A stretch of DNA of 64,000 nucleotides from Vibrio celticus (GTDB taxonomy: Bacteria; Pseudomonadota; Gammaproteobacteria; Enterobacterales; Vibrionaceae), in NCBI RefSeq assembly GCF_024347335.1, contig NZ_AP025463.1, positions 2,170,001 to 2,234,000 of the forward strand. The letters run 5' to 3'. Every line of letters begins with the position of its first letter. Position 1 is the stretch's first letter. The translations under genes were made by a program, and so were the position numbers. This document shows, piece by piece, positions 1-7,002 of this stretch. The notes under the pieces were generated by a model. That model was not told where the DNA came from and did no database searches. It saw only the letters and a program-made list of their open reading frames with translations.

Positions 1-761
1 TCACCACGATATTGCTGACCACAAAGCACCGTTTCAGCACCATCATGGGCTAAGTGTCGAATACTCAGCTTCTTGTCTAGCAATTCAACCTGATCAAGCA
101 ACACACCTTCAGGGGAAACATAACTCAAGCTCGGTTGCATGGAATCCAAGTTTTTCGGTGTTCTGCCATCAGTATGAACGCCACCAACTCCAATCGCGAG
201 ATTACCATCAGGCATGATGATCACTTCATGTGGGCCGATACCGAAACCAGTGAACTCTTCGACCTTACGATAGCCTTGCGCGACATCGTAAACGCCAATC
301 ACGCCTTGGCTGGTGTCCGTTTTCCCTTCGGTGGCATACAGTAACTTACCATCCAATGAGTAAACGCCATGACCATAGAAGTGGCGGTTGTTACCTTTCA
401 CTATCATATTGATCTGCTGACCATTTTTATAGTCAAACACCATAAAATAGTCACCAGGGCGACGAGCAAAAACCACCGCATGCGATGAGGTTGGGCAAAT
501 CGCGACGCCATGGCCACGATCGGGGATGGGAAGTTGGCTCAGTGGCATACCAAATTCGTCAGCCACAACCGCAGAATATTGACCTCGCCCATTCAGCGCA
601 CAGCCAATCAGTTGGGGATCATTAGATGTGCTCATGCCATCCTTTCGAGTTGCCCCATCCTTTCGAGTCGCACACCCAAACGGAAGCAATGGAACAGCTG
701 CACAACCCAGCGCAGCCTTGAGTAACGTTCTTCGCGTAGTATCAGTCACCATCGGTAGCAT
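1..761 (-). CDS. DUF1513 family periplasmic protein (3' part missing)
   Basis: The minus-strand reading frame begins with ATG at 761 and runs off the left edge, so only about the first 250 residues are visible. The start overlaps the stop of the upstream imelysin-like gene by 20 bases and has AGGA four bases before it; ATG at 752 is an alternative. The N terminus carries a twin-arginine motif (TRRTLLK) and a hydrophobic stretch ending LLPFGC, so Tat export is likely. The mature part resembles DUF1513, a beta-propeller-like family normally found with imelysin and di-haem oxidoreductase genes, as here. Its function is unknown; involvement in periplasmic iron handling is inferred from context. 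A 6-residue in-frame duplication (ATRKDG twice) follows the signal region. Confidence 0.75.
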   Translation of the reverse strand, partial: MLPMVTDTTRRTLLKAALGCAAVPLLPFGCATRKDGATRKDGMSTSNDPQLIGCALNGRGQYSAVVADEFGMPLSQLPIPDRGHGVAICPTSSHAVVFARRPGDYFMVFDYKNGQQINMIVKGNNRHFYGHGVYSLDGKLLYATEGKTDTSQGVIGVYDVAQGYRKVEEFTGFGIGPHEVIIMPDGNLAIGVGGVHTDGRTPKNLDSMQPSLSYVSPEGVLLDQVELLDKKLSIRHLAHDGAETVLCGQQYRG

Positions 762-1803
762 TAAATCCTATTACCACGCCAAGCTCTATCGCCACTTCTT
801 CATGAATCAGGTACTTCAAACGTTCTAGTTTGTTGTATTGAGTCAGCACCTCTCGGTAGCCTTCTTTGCTCTGTAATAGAGTAAACAAGCTAGAGTCTGT
901 AGGCCAAGTATCTAACGTTAGCGTGAACTGGGCAGCAACACGATCGGCAAGGTCATTTAAGCCCTTCTCTCTCAATAAACCATCAAGACCATTACCTTCA
1001 GCTAGGTACAATTTCTCTAGCGCCGCTACGTTCGCTTTCAACTGAGTCATTGAGGTTTGAGCGCGCCATGATTCCGAGAAGTAAGGGCGGGGATGACCAA
1101 TTTTAGCCATTGGGCGACTCAGCTTTTTCATGCTGTAATCAAGTTGGTTAGTTAGTAAAGCGATGTATTCAGATTCCCAACGCATCTCGTCTAACGCTAA
1201 CCAAGGGTTAACCTGCCAAGCCTCAGCAATAGAGGCCGATTTCATTGCCAAGTTTTGTGCGATAGCTTGTGAAGATAGACAGCCAGACGCTTTATCTTGC
1301 AGTAGTGGAGATTGTTCGTCATAAAGCGACCATTCCAACGCACCTAGTCCTTGAACCGTCACACTCTGTTGAGCAATTTCATCTTGAGACCAAGCTTTAT
1401 CTTGCTGAGTCAACTGGCGCATTTTTAGGCCGGTGGTGTTTTTTTTGTCTGGCCAGAATTGAACATTCCAGCTATCTTCAAGTGCCGCCGTTGGGCCTCT
1501 TTCTTGTCCTTGCAGTGCCATCCAACTGTTCATGGTGAGCTGCCACTGATTTTTCAAAGCATCTAACTCAACATCATTAGTTTGGCAGTACCCTTGCGTC
1601 AAGGCTTCCAGCTCGTTGGCTTGCTTGGCGAATAGGACGGCAGAATCAAACTCCTGCTGATAAACACTGCGACTAATATGATTGGTTGTGTCTGCTTGAT
1701 AAGAGACACCGTTAACCTCAGATGAAGCGGCTTGCTCACCCGATGATTGACAGCCTGCTATGACTAATACCGATAAAGGCATTAACAAAAATTTATGTGC
1801 CAT
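742..1803 (-). CDS. Imelysin-like (peptidase M75 family) lipoprotein
   Basis: This 353-residue protein starts with a lipoprotein signal: a hydrophobic N terminus and the lipobox VIAG-C, with Cys18 as the lipidated residue. The rest is largely alpha-helical, with similarity to the imelysin family, whose members are cell-envelope proteins linked to iron uptake or once described as insulin-cleaving proteases. It is the third gene of a minus-strand cluster (imelysin, di-haem oxidoreductase, this gene, DUF1513). I do not see the GxHxxE motif that the first imelysin of the cluster carries, so it may be a divergent paralogue that does not bind metal in the same way. The envelope location is well supported; the biochemical role is not established. 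Confidence 0.8.
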   Translation of the reverse strand: MAHKFLLMPLSVLVIAGCQSSGEQAASSEVNGVSYQADTTNHISRSVYQQEFDSAVLFAKQANELEALTQGYCQTNDVELDALKNQWQLTMNSWMALQGQERGPTAALEDSWNVQFWPDKKNTTGLKMRQLTQQDKAWSQDEIAQQSVTVQGLGALEWSLYDEQSPLLQDKASGCLSSQAIAQNLAMKSASIAEAWQVNPWLALDEMRWESEYIALLTNQLDYSMKKLSRPMAKIGHPRPYFSESWRAQTSMTQLKANVAALEKLYLAEGNGLDGLLREKGLNDLADRVAAQFTLTLDTWPTDSSLFTLLQSKEGYREVLTQYNKLERLKYLIHEEVAIELGVVIGFNATDGD

Positions 1804-1861
1804 GCTGTTACCTTACTTCCTAGTTTTTCTTTTAATTATATGAGTTCAATAAATATGAAAC

Positions 1862-1897
1862 GACCGCTGACCTGTTATTACTACAAGTTCAGCGGTA
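1862..1897 (-). other. Intergenic hairpin between di-haem oxidoreductase and imelysin-like genes
   Basis: ACCGCTGA at 1863-1870 pairs with TCAGCGGT at 1889-1896. The transcript on the minus strand has no long U-tract after it, so it is more likely an RNA processing or stability element than a strong terminator. Confidence 0.4.
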
Positions 1898-1962
1898 GTC
1901 AGTCTTTTGTTAGCGGCTTTCTTAAGTAACTAAGCCGTTGGCTTAACTGAATTCAAGACAGC

Positions 1963-3351
1963 CTATAATGATTCCAAAAACGCTAGTAGTGCTTCGCGTT
2001 CACTGCGACTCAAAGCTAATACTTTTTGTTTTGCCATTTCTGCTTCGCCACCATGCCAAAGTACCGCTTCCATAACGTTTCTTGCGCGACCGTCATGAAG
2101 TAAGAACGTATGACCATTAACTTCTTTGGTATAGCCTAATCCCCAAAGTGGTGTGGTACGCCACTCTTGGCCATTGGCAAGATATTCTGGGCGATTGTCG
2201 GCTAAACCTTCACCCATATCATGCAAAAGCATATCGGTGTATGGGCTAATCAACTGTTTCGAAAGAGCAGGCAAGCCTTCACGCTCTGCTGTGCGAATTT
2301 CAGCTTGGTGACAGCTTTGACAACCAATCTCTTTGAACAGCTTTTTACCTTGAACAACCGTTGGGTTATCGACATTACGACGAATAGGAACCGCGAGATG
2401 CTGCGAATAGAACTCAACAAAATCTAAAATGTTGTCACTGACTTCTGGCTCTCCACCATTTGGAAAATCATCACAGGTTGATTGCGCTGATGTGCAGTTT
2501 TCATTCGGGAATAAGCGGCTTGTCAGGCCTAAGTCACCGTTAAATGCCGCCGCGTTTTGCTGCATTAAGTTTGGCTGACCAGCTTTCCAACCGAAACGAC
2601 CTAGCGCCATTTCATTAGTTTGAACATCAAGAACATAGTTAGCTTTACCCGACACACCTTGCTTGTCAGCCAATTGCTGCTCTGCAAATCCTAGAATCGT
2701 TTCTTTTGGAATACTCTCAAGCAAACCAAGGCCAATCATTGGCGGCGCGACTCGAGCTGAGAATTCTGTTTTAGGGTGCATTTCACCGAAAGCAAGTTCA
2801 GTAATCTTTAAAATGGGTTTACGCAGAGTAACGACAGTGCCGTCTTGGAATTCAACAGGAACATCCGTGTAGCTAATATTCACTTTACCCTCTGGTTTTA
2901 CACCTTGAAGCGCAAAATCTTGTAGCTGACCACCGTATGTCGGCTCAGGAATACCACCATCTCGAATGAAGGCTTGTCTCTGCTCTGGCGTTTCCGCTGG
3001 AATGCTTAAGCGAACCAGCATTGAAACCGCATTCTCATCGCCTTTTTCTGGCGCGTGACCACGACCATCTTTGATATGACAGTTTTGACAGCCGTTGGTG
3101 TTGAACAGTGGGCCAAGTCCATCACGCGCATCGGTTGATGAAGGTGCGGGTACCCAAGGGTTTCTAAAAAAGCTGTTACCTACGCTGAAATCTAAGCGTT
3201 TGCTCATGGGTAGGTTGGCAGCAGGAAGAGAAAAAGCGTTCGCTCCCTCTTTCTTCACGGTTGTTTTGCCACCAGAGTATGTTTCATGGGCGTGTAGCGG
3301 AGATAAGAAAAACAGTGCGGTTAATAGTGAGGCTGAGAGATACGACTTCAT
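1963..3351 (-). CDS. Di-haem oxidoreductase (putative thiol oxidoreductase, DHOR/cytochrome c peroxidase-like)
   Basis: The predicted exported c-type cytochrome has 462 residues from ATG 3351. I prefer this start to one 66 bases upstream because it begins directly with a signal peptide (MKSYLSASLLTALFF...HAHA-like cleavage region) and has AAGG seven bases ahead. Two haem-binding CxxCH motifs are visible, CQNCH at residues 88-92 and CQSCH at 344-348, matching the family of two-domain di-haem proteins related to MauG and bacterial cytochrome c peroxidases. Such genes are repeatedly found beside imelysin genes. It probably does redox chemistry on iron or another periplasmic substrate; the substrate is unknown. 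It lies second in the cluster, 112 bases after the imelysin gene. Confidence 0.85.
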   Translation of the reverse strand: MKSYLSASLLTALFFLSPLHAHETYSGGKTTVKKEGANAFSLPAANLPMSKRLDFSVGNSFFRNPWVPAPSSTDARDGLGPLFNTNGCQNCHIKDGRGHAPEKGDENAVSMLVRLSIPAETPEQRQAFIRDGGIPEPTYGGQLQDFALQGVKPEGKVNISYTDVPVEFQDGTVVTLRKPILKITELAFGEMHPKTEFSARVAPPMIGLGLLESIPKETILGFAEQQLADKQGVSGKANYVLDVQTNEMALGRFGWKAGQPNLMQQNAAAFNGDLGLTSRLFPNENCTSAQSTCDDFPNGGEPEVSDNILDFVEFYSQHLAVPIRRNVDNPTVVQGKKLFKEIGCQSCHQAEIRTAEREGLPALSKQLISPYTDMLLHDMGEGLADNRPEYLANGQEWRTTPLWGLGYTKEVNGHTFLLHDGRARNVMEAVLWHGGEAEMAKQKVLALSRSEREALLAFLESL

Positions 3352-3417
3352 ACATTGCCTTGCTGTGTTTTTGATTTTAGTTTTTATGTGGGAGTGACTT
3401 TTTTGAGTAGCAAACAA

Positions 3418-3440
3418 TTAAGGGCCCAATGAGAGCCCTT
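3418..3440 (-). terminator. Hairpin between imelysin and di-haem oxidoreductase genes
   Basis: AAGGGC and GCCCTT pair across a short loop. On the minus strand the hairpin is followed by an AT-rich stretch rather than a clean U-run. This suggests partial termination, which would give more of the first gene than of the downstream ones. Confidence 0.45.
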
Positions 3441-3463
3441 ATATTTGTGTTCGGCTCGGGTTC

Positions 3464-4723
3464 TTAGAACTCGTGATCCGCTGTGTCTGGGTTAAGGCTA
3501 TCAATGCCAATCAAACCCGCAGCACGCTCAATTGCCGCTGTTTGAGACACTAGAGCAACAATCGTTTTGTTTACTAGTGCATTACCTGCAGCGTTGTCAG
3601 CAGCGATTAGCTGATCGAAGTGCTGGTTATTTTTCTCTGCAGACGTTACTAATTCGCCTACTTGTGCACGTGCTAGATCAAACTGCTTTTGAATCTCTTT
3701 CGCAGCTTGCTCATCTTTTTGCTCTACTAGGTCGAACAGGCTTGGGCCTGAAAGCAGAGTACCGTCTTCACGTTTGTATAGACCCGTGTAAACGTTGTAG
3801 ATGCCTTGCTCGTTATAGTAGTGAGAGTTGTGCGTGTTGTCAGAGAAACAATCGTGCTCGTCTTCAGTAGAGTTTGCTTCTAGTGCAACCTTCATACGCT
3901 CACCCGCTAGCTCACCTAGAGACAGTGAACCCATGCCGAACAGCATTTTACGTAGACCATTTTCGCTTGATTCAGAAAGAAGCTCTTCACGGTAGTTTCC
4001 TTTCTCGCCTTCAGCCCACTGCTTTTCCATCCACTCTAGGTCTTGGATAAGTAGCTCAGCAGATGCTTTTAGGTATGCGCCACGACGGTCACAGTTGCCG
4101 TTAGTACACTCAGCGCCAACAACGAAATCAGTGTAAGCACGCTCACCTGCACCGCCGTTTGTGCCGTTTAAATCTTGGCCCCAAAGTAGGAATTCAATTG
4201 CGTGGTAGCCAGACGCTACGTTCGCTTCAGAACCGCCGATCTCGTTCAAGTCTGCGATTAGCTCTGGAGTAATGTTAGTTGCATCAACGGTAGTCTGACC
4301 AATTTGGAAAGTCTTGTTAGCCACGATGTTTGCGCTAGCGCCTTCGTTACCAAGTTCATATTGGTAATCAGTCGAAACGTAATCAATCAGGCCTTCATCT
4401 AGTGGCCATGCGTTTAGTTGGCCTTCCCAATCATCAACAACAGCGTTGCCGAAACGGAATACTTCTGACTGTTGGTATGGTACGCGAGACTCAAGCCAAG
4501 CTTGTTTTACTTGTTCGAAGTTGCCAGCAGAAGGAGAAGCTAAAAAGGTATCAATAGAAGAGTTCAACGCTTTTGCTGTAATTACTGAATCTGCAAACAC
4601 TGCATGTGCAATATCTGCGTAATGTTCTACAACTTGATCTTGAGTTACTGCTGCGAAAGAAGAAGCAGAGGCAAAAATGAGTGACGAAGTTACGGCTTTT
4701 GTCACTAAAGATTTAATGGTCAT
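3464..4723 (-). CDS. Imelysin family iron-regulated protein (IrpA-like)
   Basis: This 419-residue exported protein has a Sec signal peptide ending near SSFA (residue ~24). The family hallmark GxHxxE is present as GYHAIE at residues 172-177, followed by FLLWGQDL, the classic imelysin signature thought to coordinate a metal. Imelysins such as IrpA and IcmP are induced by iron limitation and sit in the periplasm or outer membrane; their exact reaction is debated. It is the first gene of the cluster, and a Fur-box-like sequence lies 43-63 bases upstream of the start, consistent with iron repression. Two more envelope redox or helical proteins follow on the same strand, so the cluster probably works as one iron-related unit. 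Confidence 0.85.
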   Translation of the reverse strand: MTIKSLVTKAVTSSLIFASASSFAAVTQDQVVEHYADIAHAVFADSVITAKALNSSIDTFLASPSAGNFEQVKQAWLESRVPYQQSEVFRFGNAVVDDWEGQLNAWPLDEGLIDYVSTDYQYELGNEGASANIVANKTFQIGQTTVDATNITPELIADLNEIGGSEANVASGYHAIEFLLWGQDLNGTNGGAGERAYTDFVVGAECTNGNCDRRGAYLKASAELLIQDLEWMEKQWAEGEKGNYREELLSESSENGLRKMLFGMGSLSLGELAGERMKVALEANSTEDEHDCFSDNTHNSHYYNEQGIYNVYTGLYKREDGTLLSGPSLFDLVEQKDEQAAKEIQKQFDLARAQVGELVTSAEKNNQHFDQLIAADNAAGNALVNKTIVALVSQTAAIERAAGLIGIDSLNPDTADHEF

Positions 4724-4765
4724 GAAGCATCCTTGTTGAGCTTTAAATTATTATTCGTAGTAATA

Positions 4766-4786
4766 GTGCAAACCATTATCATTTAC
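4766..4786 (-). promoter_or_regulatory. Fur-box-like operator upstream of imelysin cluster
   Basis: On the minus strand the sequence reads TAAATGATAATGGTTTGCA, which shares the core TGATAAT and partial dyad of the Fur consensus GATAATGATAATCATTATC. Its position upstream of an IrpA-like imelysin gene fits iron repression. Confidence 0.55.
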
Positions 4787-4838
4787 ACTACGGATTGGAA
4801 TAATACAAACTTACAATTTTATTGCAAGATAAATACAA

Positions 4839-4864
4839 AAAGACCTCACATTTGTGAGGTCTTT
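4839..4864 (-). terminator. Terminator hairpin downstream of ribA
   Basis: A perfect 12-bp stem (AAAGACCTCACA / TGTGAGGTCTTT) with a two-base centre. A/T tracts on both sides allow termination in either direction; its natural use is for ribA transcription. Confidence 0.8.
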
Positions 4865-4900
4865 GAACATTTTTGTGTTATGCGCAACAAAGGAGGCTAA

Positions 4901-5497
4901 TCAGATATCCAGGTTATGCTTACCGTGTGAGACTTTCGCCTTCAGATAGCTTTCATTACCCGACTTGATATGAGCAGAGGTATTCACCACTTCTTCGATC
5001 TCAATACCAAAGGATTTTAGCTCATTGATCTTCTTAGGGTTGTTGGTGACTAAGCGGATTTTTGTAGTCCCTAAAGCGCGTAGCATTTCAGCAGCTTCAG
5101 TAAAATCGCGTAGGTCATCGCCAAAACCTAGGTGGTTGTTGGCTTCATAGGTGTTCATGCCTTCGCTTTGCAGACGGTACGCATCGATTTTGTTGTACAA
5201 ACCAATACCACGACCTTCTTGGCGAAGATAAAGGATCACGCCACCCGTTTCACCCATAATTCTAATGGTTTCGTCTAGCTGTTCGCCACAGTCACATCGA
5301 GAAGAATGGAAAACATCACCAGTAAGACACTCAGAGTGCATACGAACAAGAGGTATGTCTTGTGTTTTATCTGCTGATTTAAATATCACAGCAACATGCT
5401 CTTTATCTGTTTTCAATCCATGAAAAGACAGAAGTTCAGCATCAATACTGCTTGTTACCCCTACTTTGAAATCTATTCTGGCACGTACTTCCGCCAT
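4901..5497 (-). CDS. ribA: GTP cyclohydrolase II
   Basis: Catalyses the first committed step of riboflavin synthesis, opening GTP to diamino-hydroxy-ribosylaminopyrimidine phosphate, formate and pyrophosphate. From ATG 5497 the protein has 198 residues, close to the 196 of E. coli RibA; an upstream start would add 13 residues without family support, while this one has AGTGAG about eight bases ahead. The zinc-binding cysteines are visible as C57, C68 and C70 in SECLTGDVFHSSRCDCG, followed by the GTP-binding stretch RQEGRGIGLYNK and the TNNPKK motif. It stands alone on the minus strand with its own terminator downstream and a terminator for the nrf side upstream. No FMN riboswitch is recognisable in its short leader. 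Confidence 0.95.
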   Translation of the reverse strand: MAEVRARIDFKVGVTSSIDAELLSFHGLKTDKEHVAVIFKSADKTQDIPLVRMHSECLTGDVFHSSRCDCGEQLDETIRIMGETGGVILYLRQEGRGIGLYNKIDAYRLQSEGMNTYEANNHLGFGDDLRDFTEAAEMLRALGTTKIRLVTNNPKKINELKSFGIEIEEVVNTSAHIKSGNESYLKAKVSHGKHNLDI

Positions 5498-5668
5498 AGC
5501 TATACTCACTTGAAAATTCGATGTATTTAACAACACTACATGATATGTCTAGGCAATATTTTGTAGTGGACTATCTAATGATAGACACTATGAGGCTGTT
5601 AACAATTTTTTTCAAGGTCGACCTCATACAAATTGTTATAATATAACAATTATTTTTCAAGTAAGAAA

Positions 5669-5702
5669 AAACCCCACATTGGGATGACCAACATGGGGTT
5701 AT
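5669..5702 (-). terminator. Terminator hairpin after the nrf minus-strand operon
   Basis: AACCCCA pairs with TGGGGTT, extended by an inner TTGG/CCAA pairing, and the minus-strand transcript runs into a U-rich stretch (complement of the A-run at 5663-5669). It lies downstream of the small 58-residue gene. Confidence 0.7.
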
Positions 5703-5744
5703 AAATTAATCAGTTGCGGCTAAAACTGCATTTTTACTGAACGC

Positions 5745-5921
5745 TCAACTTACTTGAGTTTGCTTCCAGATGACAAGTTGCACCCAAGCATTCTCTAATT
5801 CAGTTAGCTCTTCTTGCGTAAGCGTAGAAATGCTCGACTTAGCACTGTATCTCTCTGCCCATTTATCTGACTGGACACGAGTATGGAACTCTTTCTTTAA
5901 ATTTGAGATTACGTTATCCAC
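5745..5921 (-). CDS. Small hypothetical protein, 58 residues, GTG start
   Basis: I do not recognise this gene. The frame opens with GTG at 5921, preceded by AAGGA with seven bases spacing, and ends at TGA 5745-5747. The product is a soluble, charged, mostly helical peptide with no signal or membrane segment; residues include KKEFHTR near the start, DKWAERY in the middle and two Trp in the last third (AWVQLVIW). It lies 89 bases downstream of nrfF on the same strand and before a terminator, so it may be co-transcribed with the nrf genes or have its own promoter in the gap. The good ribosome-binding site and biased codon pattern support it being real; function unknown. Confidence 0.6.
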   Translation of the reverse strand: MDNVISNLKKEFHTRVQSDKWAERYSAKSSISTLTQEELTELENAWVQLVIWKQTQVS

Positions 5922-6010
5922 AGATACATCCTTATATAGCAGTGCTTAGCCTTTATAATCGGTTAATGTTACAAAATACAGGTCAATTGGTAAACAGTAA
6001 TACACAATTT

Positions 6011-6451
6011 TTATGAGCTCTTCCTAACACTTTTTACTGATAAATATATAAATAAGAGAAGTAATAGGCTCGGTAGCAACCAAAGTAATAGATTTGAAGC
6101 CGTCATTGCCGGTTTATAAAGTACAAACTCACCAAATCTTTCCGTCATATATTGAGTAATTTCACTATTACTCTCCCCTGCTTTCACCATATTGAACACG
6201 ACAAGACGTAAGTCTTTTGCTATTGGTGAGTTGGATTCAATCAGATTTTGGTTTTGACATTGTGGGCAGCGTAACGTTTTCGCCAAGCTAATAGCACGTT
6301 GCTGTTGTTCTGGGTTTTCAAACTCAAACAGTTCAACTTGAATACTTGTCTCTTTATTACTGGCAGTAAACAGATCTTCAGCCATGGTTGGAAGGCTAAT
6401 CACTAAAAGAGCTGACAGCATAAACAACGTTTGTATTAGAGACTTCATCAT
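6011..6451 (-). CDS. nrfF: NrfF/CcmH-type haem lyase subunit
   Basis: This 146-residue protein has an N-terminal signal peptide, the LRCPQCQNQ motif (C62 and C65) typical of CcmH/NrfF, and a C-terminal membrane segment (LLLWLLPSLLLLLFIYL). The family forms, with NrfE and NrfG, the dedicated lyase that attaches haem to the unusual CxxCK motif of NrfA; NrfF is thought to reduce the apocytochrome thiols. It overlaps the end of the upstream thioredoxin-like gene by four bases, so it is translationally coupled. The NrfG partner is not adjacent but sits across nrfA at 13.7-14.3 kb. Confidence 0.9.
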   Translation of the reverse strand: MMKSLIQTLFMLSALLVISLPTMAEDLFTASNKETSIQVELFEFENPEQQQRAISLAKTLRCPQCQNQNLIESNSPIAKDLRLVVFNMVKAGESNSEITQYMTERFGEFVLYKPAMTASNLLLWLLPSLLLLLFIYLSVKSVRKSS

Positions 6452-7002
6452 CCATTCACACCATCAAAATACATCGCAAGCTCATCTTTCCATACCATTT
6501 CATTAATCACGCCCAATAGCTTTTTAATGATCTGGCCATTGGCATCAACCAAATACGTTTCAGGTGTGCCGATTACGCCCAACTCTAACGCTAACTTGCC
6601 TTGCGGGTCACTGATCACGGTTGAGTACGGGTTGCCATCGTTCGATAACACGTTAATCGCAGCCCCAGAGTTATCTCGATAATTAAGCCCAACGATGGGA
6701 ATGCCTTTATCGTGAAGTTGAAGCAAAAAGGCGTGTTCGGTTTTACATATCCCGCACCAAGAAGCCCACACATTAACCAGTTGATAAGGATGCTGCGTGA
6801 CATCAGCGAGCGTAATTTTCTGCTGACCACTGACGCCTTCACTATTTACTAACGCACTCGATGTAAATTCTGGAAATGCCCTTCGTTGTTCAGACACAAT
6901 GGTCGACTGCTGCTTATTATCAAGCGCAAAGACAAACCCCAGCACCACAATCAATGCTAAGGCAATTAGACTAATTAGCTTGTTACGAACGCTGGTATGC
7001 AT
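6448..7002 (-). CDS. DsbE/CcmG-type thiol:disulfide interchange protein
   Basis: A 184-residue periplasmic thioredoxin-like protein held by an N-terminal membrane anchor (residues ~8-27). The active site is WCGIC with C83 and C86; most CcmG proteins have WCPxC, so the Gly is a small departure. The cis-proline region GTPETYLVD typical of DsbE/CcmG is present. It presumably supplies reductant for apocytochrome cysteines during NrfA or NrfB maturation. It overlaps nrfE by 20 bases and nrfF by four, placing it inside the minus-strand nrf operon. Confidence 0.85.
   Translation of the reverse strand: MHTSVRNKLISLIALALIVVLGFVFALDNKQQSTIVSEQRRAFPEFTSSALVNSEGVSGQQKITLADVTQHPYQLVNVWASWCGICKTEHAFLLQLHDKGIPIVGLNYRDNSGAAINVLSNDGNPYSTVISDPQGKLALELGVIGTPETYLVDANGQIIKKLLGVINEMVWKDELAMYFDGVNG

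Noticed and set aside
2221..2427. Plus-strand frames opposite the di-haem oxidoreductase, gyrA, uvrC and similar genes
   Set aside because: They lie wholly opposite or out of frame within well-supported genes and have no family resemblance or ribosome-binding site of their own.
3352..3417. 22-residue extension of the di-haem oxidoreductase
   Set aside because: It would bury the signal peptide behind a charged stretch; ATG 3351 has its own Shine-Dalgarno.
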